Shown: positions 11,201 to 22,950, counted from the stretch's first letter. The stretch is DNA of 64,000 nt from Echinometra lucunter (GCA_029962745.1 CM057151.1:8557142-8621141); one strand, 5' to 3'. The notes: generated from the letters alone by a model not told the origin. A program made the numbers and translations.

Positions 11201-13996
11201 AATTAAATTGAATTCTCATTTATTTCCTTCTGATCAGTCAATAACATAATGTACAATATTGCAATAAATTACACAGCATGTACAGAGGTGTCGAACACAC
11301 GATGTTATAATTCAAAATGAATGTTATAACAGACAAGGTTTGACATCTATAAAAATTTAGAAATTTTAGTTTTGTACAGATCACCTCTGTTGTCAGCAGA
11401 TATTAATAATTAGCTTCTCTACACTACAATGAACTGAGAACTCTCCCTTCAATACTTTCCTTAATTCTTTTCATTCCTGTGGATTATAGAGTAACAAAAT
11501 TTTTGAAAGTACTACTTATCTGTTTTCGAAAAATATATATAAGCAAGAGATATAGAATCATGTGTGCCTAATAAAAGAAAGGTTCTAACAATTTGCCTCT
11601 AATTTTTGTTTGCGGTTTTCTGAATGCATTCTGTAAGTATGCCAGTTGCTGGCACAAAAAATCTAGATTAGCAATGCACTTTGTTTCCATGGGAAGAAAA
11701 GCTGAACAGCTTCCAGTACAAAGAAGAGAACTTACCTCTCTCCAGGAGGGTTCCTGCCAGGAGTAGGAGTTGGGGGAGGTGTCTCACTTCTTCTATTCCT
11801 TGCTGTAAACCCATACTCCTGGCCACTACCTGAAGAAGCCTGTACTTGTGTTGGGCCATTACCAACTCCTCTGGGAGTAGAAGATGCATTTCCAAGTGGA
11901 GGAAATTCTTGCTCGTTGTTAATGTCTGGTACCGAATCCACGCTGGGTGGAACCCTATTTCCTGAAGTGTTGTGATTAAGGATTGTCTCGCGACCCCTAC
12001 TCCGATCCTGATAAATCAGTCTCTGTCTCGGTTCCCTGGAGGGGTAGGAATGTTCCATTTCAATCTGTCTCCAACTAACAATATCCTCATTGTCAATGTT
12101 TTCGATTCTGCTGTATGTCCTAGTTTCTCTCTGATTTTGTGTTGCTAAGGTATTTCTGCTGATTTCGGAACCACTACTTTCATCAGTAGTTTCAGCGTTT
12201 ACTGACAAAGCTCTGTACAGTCCCCTTCTGCTTGGAATAGTTGGGGCATTTCTCGTAGTGTTTCTCACTGAAGGGTATGTATCATTATCAGACGATGATG
12301 ACAACCTAGAATGCCTCCTATGTAATAATCCTGTCACAGGACTGTCTCTGAACACAACATCAGGTGTGTCACTTTGTCCTCTTTGAGGAATACCAGATGG
12401 TTCTGAAGATAATGGCACATGTGTTGAAGAGTTTGGAGTCTGTTCATATGAGGAGGACACAGAGTTTCTACTGTCAGACCTAATTCGAGGAACCCATACA
12501 TCATCATCACTTGGTGTAGCATCAAGCTCAACCCTGGATAACGTGGCATCATTCCTAGAGTTTGTTCCAACTTGTCCAGATGGCATTCTTGGAGACTGAG
12601 TAACCCTGGTGGTCAATTGTGATACTGCTGAATTGACATCAATCATCTCCCTCTGTCTGGCTCTGGATGTCATACCTGATACACTTTGCCTGGCAAGCCT
12701 TGGTCTTTCACTTTCACTCCTGTCCTGACCAGTCCCTAGTCTATCAAGGCTTCTTCTCACACTGTTTGGTTGTCTTTCTAGGACATCTGTGATGGGAGTA
12801 TTGCTAGACTCTTGTAGATCTGTTGCTACAGCTGTTGCAGGTTGAATGGTAGGTCTACCAGTCTCAAATCTACTTTGATTCTCCTCGTATTGAGAAGAAC
12901 CTGTCCTTAATGGCACTCTAGCAGATGATAAAGGTCTAGGGAGCATTTCAGCTGATATTCCAATATTGTTTCTTGAATTATTCACAGATTCTCCATTTGA
13001 ATTTTGTCTGGCAATGTCATTCTCAATAGTTCTATGCTGAGTTTCTGGTAGGCACTGATTCAAGGGCCGAGTTCTTGTGCTAGACAGTGGTCTACCGCTG
13101 TCTAAAGAGTTTCCTACAATATGTGAAGAAGCTGACGGATCCTGAGGGCTGTCTCCATTTGTAGTAACTTCTGAAGAGCCAATAGGTACATCTCTTGTTC
13201 CCTGAGGATCAATTTTTTCATTTCCATTTATTGAGGGATGACCTTCATTATCCTCACTCTTTCTTTCAGCTGCGGGGGTTTGTGATTTTTGTCTCACAAC
13301 CCTTCTTCTTGGACTGGTAGTGGACACACTGACCACTTCCACCTCAGTCTGTCTTCTATCATTAGCACCTGAAACAGCACTTGTGGCACCAACAGGATTG
13401 GAAGTCTTATTGGAAGATGCAGTATTTATCTGCTCTTTAGGAACAGATGGGCGTTTTACTTTGGGCCTCACACTTCTTACCTGTGATCTTCCTCCTTGCA
13501 AATTGGCTGGTCTTATTTTCTGATTATTTAACAGAGGCAGTGTCTTTATGTCAGATGTTGATGAACTCCCATTGTCAGTGCTACTGTTGGGATTGTTGTT
13601 TTCATTATCATGCTTTTCACTGTAATGATCTGGAGCATCATCTGCTAGGGTCTTCTTTGACAATGTCTTCTTATTCAGCCCAATTCCTTCATTCACCTGT
13701 GGTTCCACATGAGGTTCTCTCCTGGAAGCTCTCTGGAAAGGAATCAAACTCCCAACAGTTGTCATCCCTCCTGATGAGGACTTCTTCTGAAACCCTATAT
13801 CAGCAACTGCTTTATTCAAGGTGACACCATTTCTCTTGGTTGACCTGGTCAATGATGAATTTCTGCCTCTTCCAGGCGGAGCTGATGGTACAAGTTGTCT
13901 GTTTCCCATAGCTGCTTGTCGCGAAGGGCTATGAGAGCTTCGACTCAACGATGCCTCTTTGGCCTTCTGGGACGCCTGGACCTTTCTAAAAGGCAT
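7603..13996 (-). CDS. PJA2-like: Praja-like RING-H2 E3 ubiquitin ligase, five coding exons
   Basis: Joining 11736-13996, 10877-11039, 10222-10360, 8498-8613 and 7603-7656 (minus strand) gives one open frame of about 910 residues with GT-AG junctions and matching phases. Residues 1-750 are low-complexity, rich in Ser, Arg, Asn, Thr and Pro, and look disordered. The C-terminal quarter is conserved: a helical block (LARARRDFGGEF-like region), a PPASQETIESL motif as in vertebrate Praja proteins, then a RING-H2 finger with C860, C863, C878, H880, H883, C886, C897 and C900, plus I862 and W890 for E2 contact. The tail reads KSGTCPVCR as in PJA1/PJA2. Family knowledge: Praja proteins transfer ubiquitin from E2 enzymes to substrates such as PKA regulatory subunits in vertebrates; the substrate here is unknown. 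Human PJA2 is about 708 residues, so the disordered part is longer here. The N-terminus does not resemble vertebrate Praja. RNF115/126-type ligases are a less likely alternative. Confidence 0.88.
7807..8215 (+). mobile_element. tRNA-derived SINE with (AAT)n tail
   Basis: The head resembles a tRNA: A-box-like TGGATCAGTTAG at 7816-7827 and a perfect B box GGTTCGAGTCC at 7861-7871. A ~300-base unique body follows (GGACGTTAAATGGAGATCCC... CCTGAGGGTTAAAGTG) and then (AAT)n at 8182-8214. It lies in the last intron of the Praja-like gene, antisense to it. Confidence 0.85.
8498..8613 (-). CDS. PJA2-like: Praja-like gene, coding exon 4 (RING-H2 zinc ligands 1-6)
   Basis: A 116-nt exon between acceptor TTAATTACAG and donor AAGAAA|GTAAGT. 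It codes EEAFCSICHCEY through CITVWLKK, carrying zinc ligands C860, C863, C878, H880, H883 and C886. The split first codon gives Ser855. Confidence 0.88.
9130..9390. mobile_element. Degenerate repeat bounded by GGGGCAGCATTTCC and GGTGCCACCCC
   Basis: Left AGGGGCAGC and right GGTGCCACCCCT are loosely inverted; the interior has C tracts, A-rich sequence and a second C tract. Resembles the 6290 repeat in style. Confidence 0.4.
9726..10154. mobile_element. Foldback MITE with GTATTCAATTCAAT termini
   Basis: GGCCAGTATTCAATTCAAT at the left and its inverted form (17 of 19) at the right bound a 429-base AT-rich element. The interior is full of TTAAGTAAAA/TTTTACTTA-type inverted motifs. Lies in the Praja intron just before the RING exon. 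Confidence 0.75.
10222..10360 (-). CDS. PJA2-like: Praja-like gene, coding exon 3
   Basis: A 139-nt exon in phase 0, with acceptor TTTTCATAG and donor GGTTT|GTAAGT (phase 1). It codes residues 809-854 (starting NVVLSLLAQHTFDAANHAQN), containing the PPASQETIESL motif that precedes the RING in Praja proteins. Confidence 0.82.
10877..11039 (-). CDS. PJA2-like: Praja-like gene, coding exon 2
   Basis: A 163-nt exon entered in phase 2 after a strong pyrimidine tract ending TGATAG and left in phase 0 at GAG|GTAGAC. It codes residues 754-808: an acidic start (SSEDDPTP) then a hydrophobic, probably helical stretch ending RRDFGGEFVELLIE. This is the beginning of the conserved C-terminal block. Confidence 0.8.
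11736..13996 (-). CDS. PJA2-like: Praja-like gene, coding exon 1 (large disordered exon)
   Basis: A 2261-nt exon coding residues 1-753 plus two bases of codon 754. The ATG at 13994-13996 is the first in frame; a pyrimidine-rich stretch ending in AG at 14009-14010 is a good acceptor 12 bases upstream, so this is probably the second exon of the mRNA. The donor is GAGAG|GTAAGT, phase 2. The product is low-complexity with many Ser-Arg and Asn-Ser runs, no membrane segment and no recognisable domain. Its reverse and alternative frames also contain open stretches, which are shadows. Confidence 0.85.
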
Positions 13997-15119
13997 TATG
14001 AAATCAGTCTACGGATGAATAATGGAGAAACAGGTGGGCCATTGTGACTTTCAGAGTGTCACTTTGGAGTGCACTTTCTTTGACTTGATGATAGAAGGCT
14101 GTGACATGTAGTAAGTACATGCTTTTATCACAGCAAGTTCGCTCTCATATATACTAGTTCCATTTCCACTTTTGTTGTTTCATGCTTGGTGCAGTATATC
14201 ATCTTCATGACCCTATTACAAAGGAAAAGGAAAATAAAAGAGACACATAATTTGTAATTTCAAGTCAAGTAATACTTTATAAATGAACAGAATGCCAATG
14301 CAATGGCAATATTTATCAAAATTTATAATATAATTAGCTTCCATGAAAGGAACAAACTCTGAAAATAGTTTCATCATCTTTCTTTCAACAGCAAAGAATG
14401 CACAAACCGGAACAATTTCATATTTTACTCTTGATGACAAAAAATAAGTTAAACGAAAATGCATCATTCATGGGGGAAAAAGAGAAATACAGAACACCTT
14501 TCCCACTGTTTATCCTATTCATTCCTTTTTGCATGATTCAGAATTTAAATTAGGAACTCTGCCATTAAATCATCTACTGCAAGTTATGTAAGGTGTTCAG
14601 TACCTACTCAGACGACTGTACATGTGTTTTGTTTCATTATTCTGATAGGCATGCATAATACATTTGCACTTGCAGTGTGTTTCCATGTACAAGTGAACAC
14701 GCCTGTCACAGAACTTGAATTTCAACATCATAATCCCTGATGAAACTTAGAATACCTACCCTAACTAGTTGATAAGTAAACAGATCATATGTCCAAGACA
14801 GATGTTGTTTTATCAAATGTTTATTTCAAAGCCAAGCCCATAAGGCTAGAGACCGAATGCCATAGCTGGGTCAATTCTTAGAATCAGGATATGAGAGTTT
14901 TAAAGGAGCACAAGAATATCACCAGCAAAACCAAAAATAAATAAATAAATAAATAAAAAACCAATTATTTTGGAATGATCTCTTCTATTTAACCTCTTAT
15001 CAACTTGATCAAATTTGGGCTATTTTAGTTGAAGATCTTGCTCTTTCAATTCAAAACCAATGGAGACTGACAAATCACTTGCCATCTGTAATATTTGTGA
15101 CAGTAGAAGTGATAATTCT

Positions 15120-15660
15120 TCATCCAAATACACGATGGTATTAACTATGAGATATCTAACTTAAACAGGTACATTTGGTCACCTCGCTTGCAGAATTCAT
15201 TTGCTTTCCCTTATCCATCTTGTATCTGAATATTATATGAGCGAGCGTAGCGAGCGAGGAAAATCATATACTTTTTCATGATAGAAGTGAAAGTTCTTCA
15301 TCAAAATACATGATGGGCCTTTAAGATATCTATTGTGATATATTTGGTCACCTCTCTTACCTAATCTATTTGCTTTCAAAGACCATCCTGTATCTAAATA
15401 TTATACGAGTGAGCGCAGCGAGCGAGGAAAATAATTCTTCATCAAAATACATGATGGGCCCCAAGATATTTAAATTATATATTTGTTTATCTCACTTGTC
15501 AAATGTGTTTGCTTTCTGAAAATGTCCTGTATCTAAATATAATACGAGGGAGCGCAACGAGCGAGGAAAAATATGCTCTCTTTCGTGTTACCAGTGTTAT
15601 TTCGTCTTCAAAATGCACAAACAAATAAGCTGAATATGACTCTATTTGGGCACCTTACTC
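15120..15660 (+). repeat. Degenerate tandem repeat with GAGCGAGCG(T/C)AGCGAGCGAGG motif
   Basis: Three units with landmark motifs at about 15239, 15407 and 15546 (spacing 168 and 139). Shared parts are TTCATCAAAATACATGATGG, TATTTGGTCACCTC, ATTTGCTTTC and CTGTATCTAAATATTATACG. Confidence 0.8.
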
Positions 15661-15814
15661 CTCTTTTTTTTTTTTCCCTCCTTCCTCTTCCCTCTCATTT
15701 CTCTCTCTGTCTCTCTCTTTTTTTTTTTTGCCGACAGTGATCGCGAATTTGCCAACAAGCATTTTTAATGCGGGGGTGTCACACCCCCCCACCCCCCCAC
15801 CCCCCCCCCCTCTA

Positions 15815-16100
15815 GCGACGCCCTGGTTTCCAGACTCCAACAGGTTATGGAACTCCTTGCCAGATGAACTAGTCAATACTACCTCTGCTAACCTCTTCAA
15901 GCAGGAGGTACAGAACATCTTGTTTCATTAAGAGAGGAGCAATGATTTTTAGCTGCACGTAGTAGAATCTACTAGCACTATGCAGAAATCTTTTTAAAGA
16001 GCACTGTACAAACACCACACCAGACCTGCCAAATATAGTACGACAATACACCTGATGGTGGACTGTACTTCACAAGAAGAAGAAAAGAAGAAATATGGAC
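15815..16100 (+). mobile_element. 3' end of a non-LTR (LINE) retrotransposon
   Basis: An open frame ending at 15931 codes FPDSNRLWNSLPDELVNTTS followed by ANLFKQEVQNILFH. The R.WNSLP...V....FK pattern is the usual tail of CR1/Jockey-type reverse-transcriptase polyproteins. A ~160-base 3' UTR and an AAGAAGAAAAGAAG tail follow. The rest of the element is missing; it is a dead 5'-truncated copy. Confidence 0.7.
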
Positions 16101-16725
16101 ATCTGCAAAGTTTGGACACACCACCATACTCTAAATTCAGTGTGGATTAAGCCACATTGAAATCAACAATACATTTTTAAATCATTCAAAGAGCATGAAA
16201 TTTGAAGAGAGGGGGAAAAAAAAACCTGCCACAGCATATATATGAAACATACAAATCTAATGTGAAAATGATAAATTTTGCATGTAAGTTACAAGGCCAG
16301 GGTCAAGGACAAATATTAAAGGTAAACATCCACACACTGATCAGCATGCCACCGCATCATTAACCGAGTACCGTTACACAGCCAAGATGAGTGCCAGCAT
16401 ACATGTAGATCTGCATTGCATTCCAATAGAAGCTTCTATGCACCTACCTATGCAGGGCTCCACAGCTCAAAATACAGATATTTTTTCATTGAACAATTCT
16501 ATCAAGCAATTTTAGGTACTTACAAACATTGTCGATAAAAAAATCTTGTTCGATTAAAAAAAGGATGGTCCAAAAAATGAGTCTTTATCCTCCAAGATCT
16601 TCAATAAATCTTTTCCACAGGCAGTTGTTAGTTTGCAAATGCGCATGCACAAGTTCGTGTTTTGCTGCTATGTGAAACGGCAATCGCTGGAATGGCTTCA
16701 GCTTGGCGTACAAAAAGGGCAATTT

Positions 16726-17748
16726 GGGGCGCGTTTCATGAAATCATCATAACTACGTAAGATCAGCGACATCTCGGAGTTGTCGGTCATCTTGTCTGTG
16801 AAGTGTTTCACAAAGCCGTCTTTGCCAAGACCAGCAACAACTTCCCTGACAAATGACTTGTCGCTCCTCCGAATATGTCATATCTTTTTAGCACGCCATC
16901 ACAAGTCACCTTTCCGTCAAATATGGGTAGCTCGCCGGCAGCGAAAAATAAGGAATGTTTATTTCTTAAATACAAATATTTCTTGAGTTCCAGACTCTCA
17001 TTCCATAAAAGGTTATTACTGATGCTGATATAAAAGTCTAACTGAAATAACCTAAATGTCCTAGCGACGTTTTAACCCTCCAGCAAGTACATGTAATTGT
17101 GATTAATATTGATTATCCTACCATCAGTTTCCCATAGAAAACGGAGCAGTCTGTATTTACAGGCCCGTAAGTACGATAATTCAACACGTATGAACTTCTT
17201 CCATATTTCCCTTTTTTGCAATTACAATATTTATTGAAATCATATAAAATGTATTCGTTAATGAATTAATGTCAAAATTTTGATTGCAGAATATCCCAAT
17301 TCAGTATTTTTCAAAAATTAAAACAAAATATGGGTCTGCTTTCAATAATTTGTCAATTACGGAGTCCTCTTAATTACAAATCTAAATTCGCAAAGCGCAA
17401 CAACAGCTTTTCATTTATCAATTTTAGAAATTCTCAGATGTCACAATTAATGTAGTTTTTCACGTGAATGCAATGTTTGTATTATGTTTATCAAATCCCA
17501 TTTATGTTTTTCTAGATTCTATACTTTTCCAACAATTAGAGCAAAGTTGAGTCTAAAATTGTGTTGGAATGATTGATGATAAATCCAGTGGATTATGATC
17601 AAGGCTATCTTTTTCAGCCGGTAGTATCGATATCTTGAATTTGTGAGATGTCGGGCTTTCGTGAAACACTTCGTCAGGTCCATGACATCTCCGTAGATCA
17701 TCGACAAGAGATATACTGTCATGGAGTTGGTTTCATGAAACGCGCCCC
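16726..17748. mobile_element. Foldback/MITE-type element, copy 1
   Basis: Perfect 18-base terminal inverted repeat GGGGCGCGTTTCATGAAA at both ends, with looser inverted similarity extending inward (GAAGTGTTTCAC, CGACATCTC.GGAG). No transposase frame. Subterminal parts match the element at 32211 (GTGATCAAGGCTA-like, AGTATCGATATC, CATCTCCGTAG, GCCATCACA.GTCA). It lies in the first intron or upstream of the Praja-like gene. No clear target duplication was seen. Confidence 0.8.
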
Positions 17749-18150
17749 TGAATGCCTGATGGATTCTAGATCCTGAGATCTAAACACATGAGGCGAATTA
17801 TGATTTCCAAACAGAATATTTAAGATAGTAGCATTATATATATATTATATTTTATCAAAATCTTATTTACTTGAAAATGTTATTAGTAGGACTAGGAGTT
17901 TTCACCGTGGCACCGTGGCACCGAGAAGCAGTGGTTCCTCTCAGGACGCTGCCACTCCGTGGCAGTGTCCTGGGGCTAAGATCTGCCATTGCATTGCATT
18001 GGGGCTTTTGTCGATTGTTTGCTTCATGCATCTTCGTATTCATGCAACTTAACCAGTTAACTAACAAATCAAATGTAAATGCACTTGATCTGCTGCTTTT
18101 CCACCATTTGTTGTGCATTTTACTTTGACTAAGTTTGAGATGTTACTCAC

Positions 18151-18330
18151 CAATCCCTGCTCTTACTCGATGTTTCCATAGTTTACAGATAACATGCGGT
18201 AAATAATGGGATTGGGTTTGCACGTATCTCCAGCTAGCTCCGTTGATATTTACATTTTTTTGGTGATCGTCTTTTTCTTCTAAACAGCTCGTCTAAAGAA
18301 CATTCGACTTACAGTGTACTATACTAGTAC
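18151..18330 (-). promoter_or_regulatory. Possible 5' untranslated exon of the Praja-like gene
   Basis: A strong minus-strand donor, GGATTG|GTGAGTAAC, lies at 18151/18150 and is compatible with the acceptor at 14009-14010. The modelled junction leaves a TAA in frame upstream of the start at 13996, consistent with that ATG being the true start. It would also create a nine-codon upstream ORF ending 11 bases before the main ATG. The 5' limit is arbitrary; no clear TATA box was seen. Confidence 0.25.
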
Positions 18331-18499
18331 TATGAATAACTGACCAGTACAGTACTTTACATGCAGGGCACATGCAGGAGATAACATTGCTTCGTCGATT
18401 TGCTTCAGCGTAGAGCCAATAAAAGCCACATTCATCAAAAGCAAATGATTCAGAGATCAGAATCGGGCTCTTATCTCACGATATTTCCACGAATTAAGG

Positions 18500-20180
18500 G
18501 TGGCGGCACCATAGGGTATTCCCCCCCAAAAAAACATTTTAAACTGTATGAGAACTAACTTTTTTTTTTTTTTTTTTTTTTTCTCTTCAGCAAATTTGGG
18601 GTGTATGTGACCAGGCCCCAAGGAGCCGGGGGTGCTGGGTGTGCTGCAGCACCCCCATGAATTTTTGAAGGGAAGTGTGCAGCACCCGCAGAGGGATCGT
18701 GCTGGGATGCTGCAGCACCCCCTGATTTTTATGAGGGGTAACATATAGCACCCATCTGAATAAGTTATTTTCCCATCCTATTTTAATATTCTTCATATTA
18801 GGCCTATAATCTAATTCTTCTTTTTGTAAACAAAAATAAACAAAATAAGCACTCTTATTCCTGCAGCTAGATGCTCGAATATCATACTATTTGGTCAACG
18901 AGTTGTCCGACTACTATATATCCTGGAATTCTGCAGGAAGATGTTCATTCTAAAAGTCATCTGGTGTATGTCGGTGATAAATCTCATGGAAAGTATAACT
19001 TTTGTCAGTATAGCTCGCTTTGCTCACTTGTAGAAACAAAATGGTTCAGGAATACGGGCAAAAAGTTCCCCAAAGAGAGTCATATTCGGCAGACAGGTGA
19101 TCGAATATATTATTTAGATAGAGGATTATATCGTATTTTGATGACGCTGCGCTCACTCGTATATATTTAGAAACAGGATGGGTCTTGTGGGAAAGCAAAC
19201 GAATTCGGCAAGCGAGGTGACCAATTTAGAAATAGGCCCATTGTGTATTTTGATGACAAATATTATCACTTCTACTTATAAAAAAAAGTGTATATTGTTG
19301 TCTCGCTCGCAGCGCTTGCTCGTATAGAGGATGGTTTGGGAAAACAAAAAAATCCGGCAAGTGAGGTGACCGAATGTACACATCATATTTCTAAACATGC
19401 ATTAAGTGTATTTCGATGTCGAAATAATATACTTTATCATGTCAAAAGAAAAAGGTTTTCCTTGCTTGGCGCGCTTTGCTCGATTGTAATATTCATGCAT
19501 AAACAGGGTTGTTTTGCAGGGTTTTGCAAGACAGCAAATAATAATTGTACCAATTCTGGTTACTGCCAAAAAATTCATATTTGGCAGCAAGATGACCATG
19601 CTATTCAGATAATAGGCCTTGCACTCTGACGGCTTCAGTGCATCCCTGTGCAAAAAATAAAATAAAATCGTTCCCAGGGGCCTGTGTATGTCCCCCTCCC
19701 CCCCCCCCCCCAAAAGAAAGTCAAGGACCTCTGATTTTTTTCTTTTCTTTCTTGTCAGCAAATTTTTGGACAGTTTGCCCCCGATATAAAACAGATTGAT
19801 ACCCCTGCTTGTGAGCATGGGCATCAATCGGGGGAGGGACAGCGGGACATGTCCCCCCCCCCCCCGCCCCAACAAAAATAGGGGCGGGGGTACAGTTGAG
19901 CATATGTCCCACGTATCCCCTCCCCCCCCCCCCAAAAAAAAGGGGGGGAAAGGACACCTGAATAAGCCCAAAGGTTATGTTCCCCATTTTTTTTTTTTTA
20001 CAATAACAGTCACCTGAAAAACAAAATGGCGATAAATTTTTTGATATACCCTCCCCCTCCCCCCCCCCCCAAAAAAAGCTGGTGACTTTTTTTGGTTGTT
20101 TGTTTTTGATTGACAGCAAATTTTTGATAGTGTCCTCCTCTTCCCCCTCCCCCCCCCCAAAAAAAAAAATGAAAAAAATT
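18500..20180. repeat. Region of decayed transposons with G/C tracts and CAGCAAATTT motifs
   Basis: Repeated GCTGCAGCACCCCC (18640-18730), several C/G runs of 10-15, and a recurrent TTTC(T/A)..CAGCAAATTT(T/G)GG motif at 18590, 19757 and 20113. No coding exon. The GAGCGAGCG-type inverted repeat described at 18960-19480 lies within it. Confidence 0.6.
18960..19480 (-). repeat. Inverted relatives of the GAGCGAGCG tandem repeat
   Basis: Reverse complement of the 15.2-15.6 kb unit: GCTGCGCTCACTCGTATA, AACAGGATGG, GGAAAGCAAACGAATTCGGC, AAGCGAGGTGACC, GGCCCATTGTGTATTTTGATG. About three degraded units. Confidence 0.75.
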
Positions 20181-20190
20181 GTGTATATAT

Positions 20191-20231
<41 letters not shown>

Positions 20232-20261
20232 CATAGATATATATGCCTATTAAACCTACAT

Positions 20262-20333
20262 ATTTGGAAGAACAAAGAAAACTCGATGAGTCGAGACGTA
20301 GCTTCGCCTCGAGTTTTCTTTGTTCTCCCAAAT
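20262..20333. repeat. Hairpin with 25-bp arms
   Basis: ATTTGGAAGAACAAAGAAAA plus CTCGA at 20262-20286 is inverted at 20309-20333 with one mismatch, loop 22 bases. Directly after a (TA)n tract. Confidence 0.8.
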
Positions 20334-20648
20334 ACACATTATCATGGGGCACTGCAATACAAGCGAATGAATACATGTACTGTAACTTGTCTCTCATCTT
20401 AATCATTTTACTCGCACACCTATTCCAACTCTCTTTATTCCAAGTTGTACATTTACTTTCTGATTCAGATCATAAATTAGTATGAATCTGTCTTGAGGAC
20501 GAGCTTTCTAAGGACGAATAATGTGAGGGTCGAGTTGTTTTGGCTCCTAGACACCAAAGATATGGGGTCGGCGTCGCTGGTTACGCCGATGATGTGACGT
20601 AATTATGTAGGGGCTAGCCTATGGTAGGGACCGCTATATCGTTTAAAG

Positions 20649-21148
20649 CGTCTTTTTTTTCCCTACCGTTGCTGCGTAAAATTGCAGAACTTCACTCAGG
20701 AAGCGACTTGTGCGAGAGGCTACACAGAACACACGCAGTACGACGTCTCCAACTAGTAGTAGTAGGCCTAGTACGAATACTTACGCTGAAAGCATGGCTG
20801 ACGCCTTCGGGCGTCCATCAACCAACTATCGCGGTGTCAGCTGCACTTCAATACATGAACAATTCCATCCAAAACTATATAAACCTCTCATAATTCTCTA
20901 CCACAAAGTATGAGTGACTTTTGATATAGTTATTTTTCTTCAAATCTAGCTTACATTATGTGTACGCAGCTAGCCCATATCACATGCATTGGAAGCCGAC
21001 GCGATCGACGAACTAAGTCCACGCGCATGCGTAGTGCGGGTGTACTGCGTAAATCATATTCTCTATATTGATGATAGCCTCTCGCACTAGTCGCTTCCTG
21101 AGTGAAGTTCTGCAATTTTACGCAGTAACGGTAGGGAAAAAAAAGACG
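20649..21148. repeat. Inverted repeat with 73-bp arms
   Basis: Arms 20649-20721 and 21076-21148 match inverted at about 71 of 73 (core TGCAGAACTTCACTCAGGAA). The 354-base spacer shows no gene. A poly-G tract of about 26 follows at 21156. Confidence 0.85.
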
Positions 21149-22950
21149 CGCCCGGCGGGGGGGGGGGGGGGGGGGGGGGGGTCAGAGTTTCAGGAATCAG
21201 TTGAAAACTCGTTATTCATGAAGCACCCCGGGGAAGCACCGGCGTAAATCCGTTTTGAGGAGGGGGATGATCACTTTTTTGCCAATTTTTTTCCCGTGAA
21301 CTCACACTTAAGTATATATACACACACACACACACACCATCATGCACCCGCGCAGACCCCACACACATATAATTTTGTTATTATTTTGCGAGTGAGTGAA
21401 GCGAGCGAGCGAAAAATAACCACTTTTATGGTTTTTAAGAGCGTTTCAAATAAAAAAAGTCCACCATATGACCATCATTTATGACATTTTTATAAAAAAA
21501 CTCACCAACTTATTAATGACAATTATCATTTATTCCTTAAAATGAGGGGGTATGTTTGTACACACCATCCCCCCTCTCGAAAAAGTGGGGGATCGATATA
21601 TCACCTCCATCCCCTCGGGATTACGCCAATGTTCTGAAGCGATTACTAGTACAAATATACAAACATTTATAAAGGGGAGGGGATCTGCGCAAACAAAGAA
21701 GAAAAAAAAAAGAAAAAGAAAAAGAAGAGAAAATGGTGACAGAGCGTAGTAAGAGAAGGACCAGACAATTTTCAGAGAAATGTCAAGGCTTCCACTCTTC
21801 TTCCAGGGAGGGGAGAACCTCCTCCTTGCACATCAGAGGTATAGGCCTACATGTTTTTCGTTTTGGTTTTTTTTTTTTATCCAGTTTCTCAGTTATTCAT
21901 GGTCTCCAGGCCATTTTCTTCACAACCTGAGTCGAAATATTGGGAAAGAGTTTTAGAGACAAATTTTTTTGAAGATGAAGCCAACGCAAAAGAAAAAATA
22001 AACTGCAGTCAAAGAAAGAAAAGTCCACACATTTGAAAGTAGTTGCCTATAATTGCAACATTTTTTTTTTCATGATGATGTAGGCTGCATGGGGATGTAG
22101 CCTGCCTGGGAGCCCGCCCCAAGATCATGGAAAGCGCTGTCTCTTGTGCCAGGGACATGCCACTCTTGTTTGCAGAGTAGATCAGAGTCTGGTCCTTCGG
22201 ACCCTTCGGAGTATCTCTGTGAGTCTGGCTGGCCGCAGCACTTTTAAGGCGACCTGGGGAAAAATACTCATGTCTGAGAAGTAAGACTAGCAATGAATGC
22301 CGGCATCAACTGCCTGTGGCGCAGTGGTCAAAGCCACTGTCAGCGCTCGATAAATTAGTCAATTATTAAAAATGAAATTAATAACAGATATTCTTCAATC
22401 TGGTCGCTGATTCTCCCCCCCCCCCCCCGCCCCCTCTTCAGGCGGTCAACCATACACATATACTTGTTCCGGATTCGAGAGATACCCCCTTTTTAAAGAT
22501 GAAAATGGGTTAGGATTTTGACCCCCTATATCATGGGCTTTTGGAAGGGAAGCCAGCAAACTTCCCCCCCCCCCCCCCCATCACAGGTTTTTGGAAGGGA
22601 AGCTCGCAAAATTACCCCCTAAATGAAGGATGAAGCTGCATTACCTACTTCGGAATTGTTCGGGGGTTGGAAACTAACCATTTCGGGACCCTATTTCAGG
22701 ATTGTGCGAGAAAGATTTGAAAACTACCCCTAATTGTACATATTTCAGGGGAAAAAATGCTAAACGACGATTTTTCAGGATTTTTTCCCGAACTGAGCAC
22801 CTGAAATATTTCCCGAAACATCTGGAACGCGCATGCGCCGGGTATAGTTGATTGAGTGGGGGAGGGGGGGGGGTTGCTCTGATACCAGGGAGATGGGAGT
22901 TTGACACTCTCATCTCCCTGCTGATACACTATCTTTCGTTATCACTTTAG

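Larger units (their letters stand above)
14009..18150 (-). other. Upstream intron or flank of the Praja-like gene
   Basis: No coding sequence apart from the LINE remnant. Contains the tandem GAGCGAGCG repeat, the LINE tail and the first foldback element. Confidence 0.5.

Noticed and set aside
16780..16986. 68-codon basic open frame
   Set aside because: Lies inside the foldback element and is composed of its subterminal repeats; no protein similarity recognised.
19721..20406. Minus-strand frames of 140-190 codons with poly-Gly and poly-Ile-Tyr
   Set aside because: They arise from C/G tracts and the (TA)n repeat in decayed transposon sequence.
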